In this document: piece after piece, positions 1 through 11,089 of the stretch | Layout of the letters: the number at the start of each line of letters is the position of its first letter | Numbering within the stretch: position 1 is the stretch's first letter | NCBI GenBank assembly: GCA_014284505.1 | Contig: JAAFYY010000001.1 | Coordinates: 8,667,845 to 8,731,844 of the forward strand | DNA: 64,000 nucleotides | Reading direction: 5' to 3' | DNA from: Streptacidiphilus sp. 4-A2 | GTDB taxonomy: Bacteria > Actinomycetota > Actinomycetes > Streptomycetales > Streptomycetaceae | Notes under the pieces: generated by a model | Database searches by the model: none | Told to the model about the DNA's origin: nothing | The model's input: only the letters and a program-made list of their open reading frames with translations | Position numbers and translations under genes: made by a program

Positions 1-1172
1 CCCGGGAGCGGGCGCAGGAGGCGGATCTGCTGCGGTTCGGGCTGGACGAGGTCGCGCGCCGCCGAGCCGCTGGCCGGTGAGGACCAGGAGCTCGCCGAGG
101 AGTCGCAGCGGCTCGGCCACGCCGACGCGCTGGCGTCGGCCGCGGAGCTGGCGCACGGGGCCCTGGCCGGGGACCCGGCCAGCCCGGACGCGCTGGACGC
201 CGGGACGCTGCTGGCGCAGGCCCGGCGGGCGCTGGAGTCGGTGCGTCACCACGACCCAGGCTCGCGGCACTCGCGGACCGGGTGGGCGAGGTCGGCTATC
301 TGCTCGGCGACATCGGCGGGGACCTGGCCGGCTACGCCGACGACCTGGACGCGGATCCGGCGCGGCTGGCCGTGGTCGAGGAGCGCCGGGCAGTGCTCGC
401 CCACCTGGTGCGCAAGTACGGCAGCCAGGAGGGCGGTCTGGCCCAGGTGCTGGAATGGGCCGAGGGTGCGGCGCTGCGGCTCACCGAGCTGGACGGCGAC
501 GACGACCGGATCACCGCTCTCGAAGCAGAGCGGCAGTCCTTGCACGAGCGGGTGGCCGAGCTGGCGGCCCAGCTCACCGCCGCCCGGCACGCGGCGGCCG
601 AGGTGTTCGCGGCGGCGGTCACCGCCGAGCTGACCGAGCTGGCGATGCCGCACGCCCGGGTGAGCTTCGGGATCACCGAGGCCGAGGAGTTCGGCCCGCA
701 CGGGATCGACGAGGTCGAGGTGCTGCTCGCGCCGCATCCCGGCACCCCGCCCCGGCCGATCGCCAAGGGCGCCTCCGGCGGTGAGCTGTCCCGGGTGATG
801 CTCGCGGTGGAGGTGGTCTTCGCCGGCGCGGACCCGGTGCCCACCTATCTGTTCGACGAGGTGGACGCGGGTGTCGGCGGCAAGGCGGCGGTCGAGGTCG
901 GCCGCAGGCTGGCCAGGCTCGCCCGGAACTCGCAGGTCATCGTGGTGACCCACCTGCCGCAGGTGGCGGCGTTCGCGGACCGGCACCTGGTGGTCGAGAA
1001 GACCGTGGACGGCACGGTCACCCGCAGCGGGGTGACCACGCTCTCGGACACCGAGCGGGTCCGGGAGCTCTCCCGGATGCTGGCCGGCCTGGAGGATTCC
1101 GAGCTGGGCCGGGCCCATGCCGAGGAGCTGCTGGCCGCCGCACGAACGGGTGTGGTGCCACCGAACGGGTGA
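1..1172 (+). CDS. recN: DNA repair protein RecN, C-terminal part
   Basis: RecN is an SMC-like ABC ATPase that gathers broken DNA ends during RecA-dependent double-strand-break repair in the cytoplasm. Only the C-terminal two thirds lie in the window. The clear part shows a coiled-coil arm followed by the ABC head: signature GGELSRVMLAVE near 780-815, Walker B YLFDEVDAGVGGKA near 850-885, and the H-loop VVTHLPQVAAF near 940-975. Two frame changes, near 57 and 255, must be bridged to read the N-terminal part. It ends at TGA 1170-1172. recN followed by a glycosyltransferase is the usual Streptomyces order. The family assignment is secure from the head motifs. Confidence 0.93.
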
Positions 1173-1407
1173 GGCAGTGTCGGCTGCTGACGCCGACTGT
1201 CCAAGAACCCGGCCCACCTGGCATCGTGGAGCCGCCGCGACCCGGTGCTGATCGAACCGAAGTGAAGCAGACGAACTGACAGCGCCCGCCACAAGCGGGC
1301 GCCCGACCACAGGCGGGGGCGGTCCACGGCGGCCCGCCCCGGCAGAGCGGTCCGGCCAGGCCGTCGACCAGCGGGGCCGACCGAACGAGAGGGAGACGAC
1401 GCCGACT

Positions 1408-2589
1408 GTGGAGCACACATCCCCAGCCTCGACCGGCCAGCTGCACGCTGTCCTCGTCCTTGCCGGAAGCTCCGGCGGCATCGGCGCGCATGTCCGTTCC
1501 CTGGCCCAGGGACTGACCGCGCACGGCCTGGAGGTCACCGTCTGCGGTCCCGCGGAGACCGACGAGCTGTACGGCTTCTCCGAGGCCGGGGCACGGTTCC
1601 ATCCGGTGGAGATCACCCGACGCCGGGAGCGCGCAGCGACGCCGCCGCGGTGGGCGAGCTGCGGCGGGCGTTCGCCCGGGCGACGCTGGTGCACGCGCAC
1701 GGGCTGCGGCGCGGCGCTGTCCGACCTGGCGCTGCGGACGGCGCGCGCCGGGACGCCGCTGGTGGTCACCTCGCACCACGCCAATCTGGCCACCGGTATG
1801 GAACGCCGGGTGCTGCGGCTGATGGAGCGCCGGGTCGCGCGGGCAGCGGATCTCGTGCTCGGGGTCTCCTCGGACCTGGTGGCCCGGTCCCGGACGCTGG
1901 GCGCGGCCGACGCCCGGCTGAGCCCGGGCCGCGCCGCCGGCCGCTGCCGGTTCCGGAGGGCCGCCGTGAGCAGGTCCGCCGGGAACTGCTCGCCCGCCGG
2001 GGGAGCCGGAGGGCCGCAGCCGGGCGGCTCGCAGCAGGACGGCCCGGTGCCGGATGCCGAGCGGCGGATCGTGCTGGCGGTCGGGCGGCTGATCCCGCAG
2101 AAGAACTTCCACCTGCTGCTGGACGCGGCCTCCGGCTGGCGCGGTGCGGGCGAGCCGCTGGTGCTGGTCGCCGGGGACGGGCCGGAGCAGGAGGCGTTGC
2201 AGGCCCGGGTGCGGACCGAGCGGCTGCCGGTGCGGCTGCTCGGCCACCGCAACGACATCCCGGACCTGCTGGCCGCGGCCGACGTGGTGGTGATCTCCTC
2301 GCGCTGGAGGCGCGTTCGCTGGTCGCCAGGAGGCCCTGCGGGCGGGGTGGCGCTGGGGCGACCGCCGTCGGCGGCCTGCCGGAGCTGGTCGGCGACGCGG
2401 CGGTGCTGGTACCACCGGGCGACCGGGCAGCGCTGGCTGACGCTGTGTCAGCTCTGCTGGCCGATCCGGCCGCGCGGGCCCGGCTGGCAGCGGCGGGCCC
2501 GCCGCAGGCGGACCTGGCCGGACGAGGCGGCGACGGTGGCTCAGGTACTGAGCATCTACGACGAGTTGACGGCGAACGGCGCGCGCTGA
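1408..2589 (+). CDS. glycosyltransferase family 4 (frameshifted)
   Basis: A GT-B fold retaining glycosyltransferase of the GT4 type, which transfers a sugar from a nucleotide-sugar donor. The acceptor is not evident. The GTG start at 1408 follows a GAGGGAGA stretch. The N-terminal domain begins VLVLAGSSGGIGAHVRSLA, the glycine loop typical of GT4. The C-terminal domain starts RIVLAVGRLIPQKNFHLLLD near 2070-2125 and continues through LGHRNDIPDLLAAADVVV. After a frame change near 2310 the donor-site segment GVALVATAVGGLPELVGDAA is read, and the last residues return to the first frame. At least three single-base errors are needed. The same gene sits next to recN in streptomycetes. Confidence 0.85.
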   Translation: MEHTSPASTGQLHAVLVLAGSSGGIGAHVRSLAQGLTAHGLEVTVCGPAETDELYGFSEAGARFHPVEITRRRERAATPPRWASCGGRSPGRRWCTRTGCGAALSDLALRTARAGTPLVVTSHHANLATGMERRVLRLMERRVARAADLVLGVSSDLVARSRTLGAADARLSPGRAAGRCRFRRAAVSRSAGNCSPAGGAGGPQPGGSQQDGPVPDAERRIVLAVGRLIPQKNFHLLLDAASGWRGAGEPLVLVAGDGPEQEALQARVRTERLPVRLLGHRNDIPDLLAAADVVVISSRWRRVRWSPGGPAGGVALGRPPSAACRSWSATRRCWYHRATGQRWLTLCQLCWPIRPRGPGWQRRARRRRTWPDEAATVAQVLSIYDELTANGAR

Positions 2590-2660
2590 GGGCTGACGCG
2601 CCGTCAAGTGCGCTGGCGGGATGAGCTGTCGGCCGGAGCCAGTCGGCCGGAGCCAGTAGG

Positions 2661-3353
2661 TCAGAGCTGGTCGGTCACGGTGACGGTGAGGCTGCCGTCG
2701 GCGGCCGGGGCCACCCGGACCTGGGTGAGGTCGTGCACGGTGACCGTCGCGCCGTGGGCGGCGGCCTGGGCGCCTATGCCGACCACCCGCATCCCGGCGG
2801 CGAGCCCGGCCGCGACCCGGCCTCCGAGTCCTCGAACACGATGCAGTCGGCGGGGGCGAGCCCGAGCCGGGCCGCACCGGCCAGGAAGCCCTCCGGGTCC
2901 GGCTTGCTCGCGGTGACGTGCTCGGCGGTCACCGCGACCGGCGGCAGCCCCAGCCCGGCCGCGCGCATCCGGGCGCGGGCCAGGGCGTCGTCGGCGGAGG
3001 TCACCAGCGCGTGCGGCAGCTCCGCCAGCGAGGCGAGGAAGGCGAGGCGCCCGCTATCGGGACCACCCGTCGGTGTCCGCGGTCTCCTCCGCAGCATCCG
3101 CCGGTTGTCGGCGTGGTTCTGCTCCATCGGCGGTCCGGCAGCAGCAGCGCCATGCTGGCGAAGCCCTGCCGTCCGTGCACCACGCCCAGCACCGTCTCGA
3201 TGTCCAGGCCGTGCTCGACCGCCAGCGCTGCCACACCCGTCGCACCGCCTGACCGGAGTCGACCAGGGTGCCGTCCATGTCGAGCAGCAGGGCTCGGGCG
3301 GTCAGGACGGTCGTGACGGTCGTGACGGTCGTGGGCGTGGACGAGACGGGCAT
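2661..3353 (-). CDS. HAD-superfamily phosphatase (beta-phosphoglucomutase-like)
   Basis: A haloacid dehalogenase-fold sugar phosphatase or mutase. Motif I, LLLDMDGTLVDSG (nucleophile and acid/base Asp pair), lies about 18 residues after the ATG at 3353. Motif II is PHALVTSAD and motif III is TASKPDPEGFLAGAARLGL, followed by the motif IV acidic pair in CIVFEDSEAG. The C-terminus ends in TVTDQL with TGA at 2663-2661. Three frame changes (near 3250, 3120 and 2810) interrupt it. The substrate cannot be read from sequence; sugar phosphates are usual for this subclass. It lies just downstream of, and on the same strand as, the GH15 gene, so it may act on released glucose phosphates. Confidence 0.82.
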
Positions 3354-3498
3354 GGCGCTCCTTTGTCGGACCGTTCTTTGTTCCTCAACTATACAAATAT
3401 GGCCCGGAGCGCCGGCACCGGATTGCCAGGGCAGGGATTGCCTGGACACGGGATGGCCAGGACACGGGATTGCCGGGACGCGGGTGCGCCCCCGGGGC

Positions 3499-5430
3499 TC
3501 ACCCATCGGCGGGATGCCGGGCACGCCGCCGCAGGCGGTCAGCCGCAGCGCGGTGTCGATCAGCGGGACGTGGCTGAACGCCTGCGGGAAGTTCCGACCT
3601 GCCGCTTGAGCTTCGGGTCCCACTCCTCCGCCAGCAGCCCCACGTCGTTGCGGATCGCCAGCAGCCGGGCGAACAGGTCGCGCGCCTCGTCGATCCGGCC
3701 GATCATCGCCAGGTCGTCGGCGAGCCAGAACGAGCAGGCCAGGAACGCGCCCTCGTCGCCCGGCAGCCCGTCCACGCCCGCGCTGTCGCCGGTGGTCGGG
3801 TAGCGCAGCACAAAGCCGTCCGGGGTCATCAGCTCCCGCTGGATCGCCTCGATGGTGCCGATCACCCGCTTGTCGTCCGGCGGCAGGAAGCCCATCTGCG
3901 GGATCAGCAGCAGTGAGGCGTCCAGTTCCTGCGAGCCGTACGACTGGTGAAGGTGTTGCGCTCCGGGTCGTAGCCGCGTTCGCAGACGTCCTCGTGGATG
4001 GCGTCCCGCAGCTCCCGCCAGCGGTCCAGCGGGCCCTCGTGCGGGGTCTCCTCGATCATCCGGATGGTGCGGTCGACCGCCACCCAGGCCATCACCTTGG
4101 AGTGGACGAAGTGCCGGCGCGGGCGCGCACCTCCCAGATGCCCTCGTCCGGCTGCCGCCAGTGCTGCTCCAGGTAGCTGATCAGCCGCAGTTGCAGCACA
4201 TGCGCGTGGTCGTTGCGGACCAGGCCGGTCATGTGCCCAGGTGCAGCGCCTCCACCACCTCGCCGTAGACGTCGAGTTGCAGCTGGGCGGCGGCGCCGTT
4301 GCCGATCCGGACCGGGGTCGAGCCCTCGTAGCCGGGCAGCCAGTCCAGCACCGCCTCGGTCAGCTCCCGCTCGCCCGCGATCCCGTACATGATCTGGAGG
4401 TTCTCCGGGTCCCCGGCGACCGCCCGCAGCAGCCACTCGCGCCAGGCGCCGGCTTCCTCGCGGTAGCCGGTGCGCAGCAGCGAGGACAGGGTGATCGCCG
4501 CGTCCCGCAGCCAGTGAAGCGGTAGTCCAGTTGCGCACCCCCGATGTCCTCGGGCAGGGAGGTGGTGGCGCGGCGACGATGCGCCGGTCGGGCGTAGGTA
4601 GGGCCTTGAGGTGATCAGTGAGCGGATCACCGGCTCCCGGTAGGGGCCGTGGGGCACTGGGCGACCCACTCGCGCCAGAACTGTTCGGTGTCGGCCAGCG
4701 CCTCCTCGCGTCCGGCTCCGGGGCGCCCAGGTGCGAGGGCTGCCAGGTCAGCGCGAAAGTGATCCGCTGGCCCGCGGCGACGGTGAAGTCGCGTAGGTGG
4801 TGAGGTTGCGGCGTAGGTGTCGGCCTCGCCGTCGAGCCAGACCGAGTCGGGACCGGCGACGGCGACGGTACGGGTGGTTTCGCCGTCCTCGACCTTGTGC
4901 ACCCAGGGCACCACCCGGCCGTAGGAGAAGCGCATCCGCAGCGCGGAGCGCATCCGCACCCGGCCGCCCAGGCCTTCGACGATGCGGATGATCTGCGGCT
5001 CGGTGGTGCCGCCGTGCGGACCGCCGGAGACATGGCGCGGCGGCATGAAGTCGATCACCCCGCTGCCGCGCGGGGTGTCCCACTCCTGCTCCAGCACCAG
5101 TGAGTCGCCGCGGTAGCGCGGCGGGCCGGCTGCGCCGGGGCGGCGGCGGTGGGCGGCAGGAGCGCAGCTCGCCGCTCTCCTCGAAACGGCCGCCCGCCGC
5201 CCGGCGGCGCCCGACACGCCGGACCGGGGGTCGTCCACCGGATGGTCGCTGTCGGCCGGCCGATCCGCCAGAATCCGTGCTCGTCGGTGCCGAGGAGCCC
5301 GCGAACACCGCCGGGAATCGAAGCGGGGCAGGCAGCCAGTCGATCGCGCCGTCCGGCTGACCAGGGCGGCGGTCTGCATGTCGCCGATGAGTGCGTAGTC
5401 CTCGATACGGGCAGCCACGGGGATCTCCAC
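3499..5430 (-). CDS. glycoside hydrolase family 15 protein (glucoamylase/trehalase-like), copy 1
   Basis: An inverting GH15 alpha-glucosidase; actinobacterial members of this architecture include trehalases. The GTG start at 5430 gives VEIPVAARIEDYALIGDMQT, the standard N-terminus. The N-terminal beta-sandwich follows (VIDFMPPRHVSGGPHGG). The (alpha/alpha)6 barrel carries the WLRDAAITLSSLLRTGY segment and the catalytic-acid region PDEGIWE near 4145. The C-terminus has NFPQAFSHVPLIDTALRLT. Numerous single-base frame changes interrupt it. The end is uncertain: the reading frame stays open into the HAD gene, and I placed the stop at a TGA (3501-3499) in a neighbouring frame just after the conserved end. 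No signal peptide, so it acts on intracellular glucans or trehalose. A second GH15 gene lies at 61527-63361. Confidence 0.85.
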
Positions 5431-6084
5431 TTCGCAGGGTGTGCACCGTATCGCCGAGGAGGGGGGAACGGTCCCGGCGGCTGCGGAGGCCGGGCCGGGC
5501 GACGGCTGTACGGGGCGTGCTCGGGCGTTCTGGACTGACGTCGGTCGGACGTCGGGCGGTCGTCGGTGTTCCCGGGTGCGTTGGATGTCGGGGGTCCGCT
5601 GCGGCGATACGTCCGTGCAGGATACGACGCAGGCGGGGCGGGCGGGGACGATGGTGATCACGGCACGCCGGACGGCGGGCGGTGCGGCTGCGACGCGCGG
5701 GTCGGTCGAGCCGTCTCCGGCACCCCGCCGGAGGCGCCGCCGGGGCACCCGGAGGGCCTCGCGCAGGGCCCGGCAGCGGGCCGGGCAGTCGGTCGGCAGT
5801 CGGTCGGCAGTCGGGCCCGGAACAGGCGGGGTACGGGCGAGGCGCAGGCGGGGACGGGCGGGGGCCGGCCCGGGCCGGGCGCCGGACGGCCGCCGGTGGG
5901 GCGCGTACGGGGCGCGGAACGGGGCGCGAGGGCGTGCGCCGCGACCCGGGCCGCCCGGCGGTGCCGGGCGAACGCGATCGCGGTGGCTCACTGATACCTG
6001 GTATCCCGTGGACAGGTGCGCTGCACCGCCGCTGACCCCCCAGGGACCGCCGGGTACTCAAGACGCGACCACGGGAGCCCCCTC
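5431..6084 (+). other. long intergenic region upstream of pyrG
   Basis: About 650 bases between divergent GH15 and pyrG. All frames stay open because of extreme GC content, but none has a convincing start, ribosome site or recognisable domain, so I call no gene. It contains three tandem copies of an 11-bp unit, CGGCAGTCGGT, at 5784-5816 and a short palindrome at 5993-6005. It presumably carries both promoters. Confidence 0.5.
5993..6005. promoter_or_regulatory. 13-bp palindrome upstream of pyrG
   Basis: GATACC-T-GGTATC is a perfect inverted repeat about 80 bases before the pyrG start. It has the size of an operator half-site pair. No regulator can be assigned. Confidence 0.35.
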
Positions 6085-7803
6085 TTGGCACAGCCCCATT
6101 CCGGTACCACCCGGAACAGTTCGACGACCAAGCACCTCTTCGTCACGGCGGTGTCGCCTCCTCGCTCGGCAAGGGTTGACCGCGTCCAGCCTGGGGCCCT
6201 GCTCAAGGCACGCGGCCTGCGGTCACCATGCAGAAGCTCGACCCGTACCTCAACGTGGACCCGGGCACGATGAACCCGTTCCAGCACGGCGAGGTCTTCG
6301 TCACCGACGACGGCGCCGAGACCGACCTGGACATCGGCCACTACGAGCGCTTCCTCGACACCAACCTGCACGGCTCGGCCAACGTCACCACCGGCCAGGT
6401 GTACTCCACGGTGATCGCCAAGGAGCGCCGCGGCGAGTACCTGGGCGACACCGTGCAGGTGATCCCGCACATCACCAACGAGATCAAGTCCCGGATCCGG
6501 CGGATGGCCACCGAGGACGTCGACGTGGTGATCACCGAGGTCGGCGGGACCGTCGGCGACATCGAGTCGCTGCCCTTCCTGGAGGCCGTCCGCCAGGTGC
6601 GGCACGAGGTCGGCCGCGACAACGTGTTCTTCGTGCACGTCTCGCTGCTGCCCTACATCGGCCCCTCGGGCGAGCTCAAGACCAAGCCGACCCAGCACTC
6701 GGTGGCGGCGCTGCGCAGCATCGGCATCCAGCCGGACGCGGTGGTGCTGCGGGCCGACCGCGAGGTCCCGCAGGCCATCAAGCGCAAGATCAGCCTGATG
6801 TGCGACGTCGACGAGGAGGCCGTGGTCGCCGCGATCGACGCCCCGTCGATCTACGACATCCCGCGGGTGCTGCACGGCGAGGGCCTGGACGCCTATGTCG
6901 TCCGCCGCCTGGGCCTGGCCTTCCGGGACGTCGACTGGACCGTCTGGGACGACCTGCTGCGCCGGGTGCACGAGCCCGAGCACACCGTGAAGGTGGCGCT
7001 GGTCGGCAAGTACATCGACCTGCCCGACGCCTATCTGTCGGTCACCGAGGCGCTGCGCGCGGGCGGCTTCGCCAACCGCGCCAAGGTCGAGATCAAGTGG
7101 GTCGCCTCGGACGACTGCAAGACCCCCGAGGGCGCGCAGCAGCAGCTCGGCGATGTGGACGCGATCTGCATCCCCGGCGGCTTCGGTGACCGCGGTGTGG
7201 ACGGCAAGGTCGCCGCGATCACCTACGGCCGGGAGAAGCAGATCCCGCTGCTCGGCCTGTGCCTGGGCCTTCAGTGCGTGGTCATCGAGGCCGCCCGTAG
7301 CCTGGCCGGCATGCCCGAGGCCAACTCCACCGAGTTCGACCCGGCCGCCAAGCACCCGGTGATCTCGACCATGGCCGAGCAGCTGGAGATCGTGGACGGC
7401 AAGGGCGACCTGGGCGGCACCATGCGCCTGGGCCTGTACCCGGCGAAGCTCGCCGAGGGCTCGATCGTCCGCGAGGTCTACGGCGGCGAGCCCTACGTGG
7501 AGGAGCGCCACCGGCACCGCTACGAGGTCAACAACGGCTACCGGGCCAGCTGGAGGCCACCGGGCTGGTGTTCTCCGGGCTCTCCCCGAAGGGCGACCTG
7601 GTCGAGTACGTCGAGTACCCGCGCGAGGTGCACCCGTACCTGGTCGCCACCCAGGCGCACCCGGAGCTGAAGTCCCGGCCGACCCGGCCGCACCCGCTGT
7701 TCGCCGGGCTGGTCGCGGCGGCGGTGCGCCGCCAGGGCGGCGCGGCGCGCAGGCGCCGGCGGCCGGCAAGGCCGAGCAGCAGAAGGCGGTCGCGGCCGAG
7801 TAG
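6085..7803 (+). CDS. pyrG: CTP synthase
   Basis: PyrG converts UTP, ATP and glutamine to CTP in the cytosol and is essential. The N-terminal amidoligase domain is obvious (MQKLDPYLNVDPGTMNPFQH, then GQVYSTVIAKERRGEYLGDT), and the C-terminal class I glutamine amidotransferase has the nucleophile elbow GLCLGLQCVVIEAA near 7253-7290 and a catalytic His/Glu pair in VATQAHPELKSRPTRPHPLF. The start is taken as TTG 6085, in frame with TTKHLFVTGG after restoring a base. At least five single-base deletions are needed near 6143-6230, 7550 and 7740. Since the gene is essential, these indels are the best evidence that the assembly has homopolymer errors. It ends with TAG 7801-7803. Confidence 0.95.
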
Positions 7804-7903
7804 CAGCCGCGAACCCCACAGCCACGACGGCGGCCACGCGATCTTGCGTGGCCGCCGTCGCGTACGTTGTACCTGTTCACTGCCGGGGAGTCGTGGAGGC
7901 GTC

Positions 7904-8542
7904 ATGTCGCAGGGCAAGCAGCAGATCACCGACACCGCCGAGGAGTGGCCGGTGACCTCGTCCCGGACCGTCTTCTCCGGGCGGATCTGGGACATCGACA
8001 GCGACGAGGTGGTGATGCCGGACGGTGCGGTCGCCACCCGGGACTACATGCGGCACCCGGGCGCGGTCGGTGTGCTGGCGCTGGACGAGCAGCGCCGGGT
8101 GCTGCTGGTGCGCCAGTACCGGCACCCGGTACGGCAGCGGCTGTGGGAGCTCCCGGCCGGGCTGCTGGACGTGCCCGGGGAGAACCCGCTGCACGCCGCC
8201 CAGCGCGAGCTCTACGAGGAGGCGCACGCCAAGGCCGAGGACTGGCGGGTGCTGGTCGACACCTACTCCACGCCCGGCGGTTCCTCGGAGGCGCTGCGGG
8301 TGTTCCTGGCCCGGGGCCTGGCCGAGGCCGAGGGCGAACGCTTCGCGGCCGAGCACGAGGAGCTCGACCTCACCGTGGACCGGGTGGACCTGGACGAGCT
8401 GGTGCGCCTGGTGCTGGCCGGTGAGCTGCACAACGGGGTGCTGGTGTCGGCGCTGCTGGCGGCCAAGGTGGCACTGGACGGACCGGGCCTGGATTCGCTG
8501 AGGCCTGCTCAGTCCCCTTGGCCCGCGCGCCCGTTCGAGTGA
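7904..8542 (+). CDS. Nudix hydrolase, ADP-ribose pyrophosphatase type
   Basis: An intact 212-residue Nudix protein, probably hydrolysing ADP-ribose or similar nucleoside diphosphate sugars. The Nudix box runs from LPAGLLDVPGENPL to QRELYEEAHA, with the metal-binding REL-x-EE core. The N-terminal half has the GRIWDIDSDEVVMPDG strand pair typical of ADP-ribose pyrophosphatases. ATG 7904 has a GGAGGC ribosome site five bases upstream. It follows pyrG by 100 bases on the same strand, as in Streptomyces, and may share its transcript. It is one of the few genes here without a frame change. Confidence 0.9.
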   Translation: MSQGKQQITDTAEEWPVTSSRTVFSGRIWDIDSDEVVMPDGAVATRDYMRHPGAVGVLALDEQRRVLLVRQYRHPVRQRLWELPAGLLDVPGENPLHAAQRELYEEAHAKAEDWRVLVDTYSTPGGSSEALRVFLARGLAEAEGERFAAEHEELDLTVDRVDLDELVRLVLAGELHNGVLVSALLAAKVALDGPGLDSLRPAQSPWPARPFE

Positions 8543-8648
8543 GTTCGCCGGTAATCGCATTGTCGTAGGCGAAGCCCCCGGCGTGGTGAACTACGCTGCG
8601 TCAGGGGGTTCCGCGACGCGCCTGAAGGTGGGACGTCCGTAGGACGGA

Positions 8649-10869
8649 GTGGCGCAGGTGACTGAGGCACGGACGGCGGCACAGACGACACACACGGCCA
8701 CGCGGGGCACGGCCGCACCGCGGCCGGCGGCTCCGGCCGGCCGGGCCGCGCTGCCCGGGAGCCCGCCGCACTTCGCCGGGCGCGCGGCCGAGCTGACCCG
8801 GCTGCGCGAGGAGGTCGGCCGCCCCGCCTTCGGCACCCGCACCGCCGAGGAGGAGACCGCGGCCGCCGGGCGGACCAGGGTGCTGGTGGTGGCCGGACGC
8901 CCCGGCTCCGGGCGCACCTCGCTGGCCCTGCACTTCGCCCGCGGCCTCGCCGCCGACTACCCGGACGGGCAGTTCTTCGTCCGGCTCGGCGAACCGGGCG
9001 CGGGCGCGGTCCCGGCCGGCCGGGTCGCCCGGGAGCTGCTGGCCGCGCTGGGCGAGCCCGGCGGACAGCGGCCGGTGGCCGAGCGCGAGAGCGGCGCCGA
9101 GTCCGGGGCCGACCGCGACCACCCGGACTGCGTCGCCCTGCGCGCGGCGCTGGCCGGGCGGCGGGCGCTGCTGGTCCTGGACGACGTGCGCACCGCCGAC
9201 CAGCTGGCCGCACTGCTGCCGCAGGCCCCCGGCTGCCTGATGGTCGCGGTCACCGCCGGACCGCTCACCGGGATCGCCGACGCCCGGCCCTGCGTCATCA
9301 GCGGGCTCGACCTGCGGACCGCGCTGGGCGTGGTGATCAGCCTGGCCGGGGACACCCGGATCGTCTGCGACCCGGTCGCCGCCCGCGGCCTGGTCGAGCT
9401 GCTGGCCTGCCATCCGACCGCGCTGCGGCTGGTCGGCGGCTGGCTGCGGACCCGCCCCGGCGCCTCGGTCGCCGACGCCCGGCAGCTGCTGGCGGAGACC
9501 CCCTCCCGGGTCAGCCTGCTGAAGCAGCCCGGCGCGGCGCTGCGCGACACCGATCCGCTGCGGCGCGCCTTCGACCTGGCCTACGAGGGGCTGAGCGCGC
9601 CCGCGGCCCGGCTGCTGCGGCTGCTCACCATCGCCCCGGAGGGCCGGGCCGAGCCCAGGACCGCCTCCGCGCTGCTCGGCTGCCCGGTGGACACCGCCGC
9701 CGCGCATCTGGCCGCGCTCGCCGAGCAGCAGCTGCTCAATCCCGGGAGGCCTGGGGACGGGCATGAGCTGCCGGAATGCCTGCGCGCCCCGCTGACCGGA
9801 CTGCTTGCCGCAGACCGGGCGGCCGAGACCGAGCTGGCCCGCGCCCGGATGCTGGAACGCCTGGTACGGCTGCTCACCGCGTGCGTGCACCGGCTGGCGC
9901 CCGGCTCGGGGCCGGAGCCCGAGCCGCTGCCCGCAGCGCTGCGCTTCGGCTCCGCCGCCGACGCCTGGCGCTGGCTGGACCGGGAACTGCCGGTGCTGCG
10001 CGGTGCCGTGCGGATAGCGGTCGCCGACGGTGAGCTGGACGGGCTGGCGATGCGGCTGGCCACCACCCTGGTCCGGGCGCTGCCGCTGTGGGCGGGCAGC
10101 GCCGAGGCGGTCGCCGCCGACCTGTACGAGCTGCACGGGACCGTGCTGGAGCTGGCCGCGCGCGGCGGCCGGATCCGGCAGCAGGCCGCCGCCCTGGTCA
10201 ACCTGGGCGATCTGCACGCCCGGGCGGGCGAGCACGCCCGGGCCCTGGAGCGCTACCGCGCGGCCCTGGGCCCGGCCCGCTCGGTCGACGACCAGGTCGC
10301 GGTCGCCCGGATCCTGGAGGCGGTGGCCGGGGCCTACCGCGCCTCGGGCGACCTGGTGCGGGCCGCGACTGGTACGGCCGGGCGCTGGCTGCGCCGCAGC
10401 CCGCGAGCACGCCGAGGAGCTGCGGCTGCTGGCCCGCCTCGCCGCGCGCACGCCGCGCAGGGCGCACGGCGAGGCGCTGCGCGAATACCGCTCGGCGGTG
10501 GCGATGCACCGCAGGCTCGGCGACGAGGCCGGGGCGGTGGCCGCGGCTCGCGCGCCCGGGCGCAGGAGCTGTCCGGCAGCACCGAGCAGGGGCTGCGGAC
10601 CCAGCGGGAGGCCCTGGCGGCGGCCGCGCGCTGCCCGACGACCAGGCCGGGGCCCGGCTCCAGGGGCTGTCCTGGTGCGGATGGCCGAGGCGCTGGAGCG
10701 GGCGGGCGACCCGTCCGGGGCCAGGGCGCAGCGCGAGCAGGCCGCCGCGGGAGTGCCGGCCACCCGCAGCGGCGGGCTGCCCGGGCCGGGTCCGGCGGTC
10801 GCGGCGCAGGCCGGGGGCGGTTCCGTGGCGCCGGGGCTGACCGAGGTGACGCCGCCCGGTTCACGATGA
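8649..10869 (+). CDS. NB-ARC ATPase with tetratricopeptide-like C-terminus
   Basis: A STAND-type signalling ATPase fragment architecture: a disordered N-terminus of about 40 residues, then FAGRAAELTRLREEV (the usual linker into NB-ARC), P-loop VVAGRPGSGRTSLALHFA near 8885-8940, Walker B LLVLDDV near 9168-9190, a winged-helix-like region (LLRLLTIAPEGR), and TPR-like helices from about 10150 onward. No SARP or LuxR DNA-binding domain is fused, so its output partner is unknown. GTG 8649 is preceded by AGGACGG. Frame changes near 10370, 10550 and 10650 disturb the C-terminus, which ends at TGA 10867-10869. The gene is conserved between Nudix and ald in streptomycetes. Confidence 0.75.
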
Positions 10870-11089
10870 ATGATGGAGAGTGTGAGATTTATCCACTAAG
10901 GGCGATTTGCAGGGTTGTGGGCAGTACAAGCCTACGAAACTGCCAACCGGAGAGAAAAATTTGGTCAGATTGGAAGGCTGGCGCATCGCTGCGGCTTCAT
11001 TACACTCGTAAGTGCCGCAACCAGTGCGCGGCTGCCTGTCGGCGTATCCGACGACGGGTTCCCCACATGTGCAAGGGACGTGTTTAGCC
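10870..11089 (+). promoter_or_regulatory. AT-richer leader/promoter region of ald
   Basis: About 220 bases with base composition clearly less GC-rich than the surroundings (for example AGAGAAAAATTTGG near 10951). No gene is visible. It is the expected place for the alanine dehydrogenase promoter. I cannot fix -35/-10 boxes with confidence. Confidence 0.45.

Noticed and set aside
246..2258. Very long open frames on the strand opposite recN and the glycosyltransferase
   Set aside because: At this GC content antisense frames stay open by chance. They have Arg/Pro/Ser-rich composition without domains, while the sense strand carries clear family motifs.
5441..6084. Open frame on the plus strand running from the GH15 promoter region into pyrG
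   Set aside because: No domain, no ribosome site, Arg/Gly-rich low complexity; it fuses with pyrG only because of lost bases.
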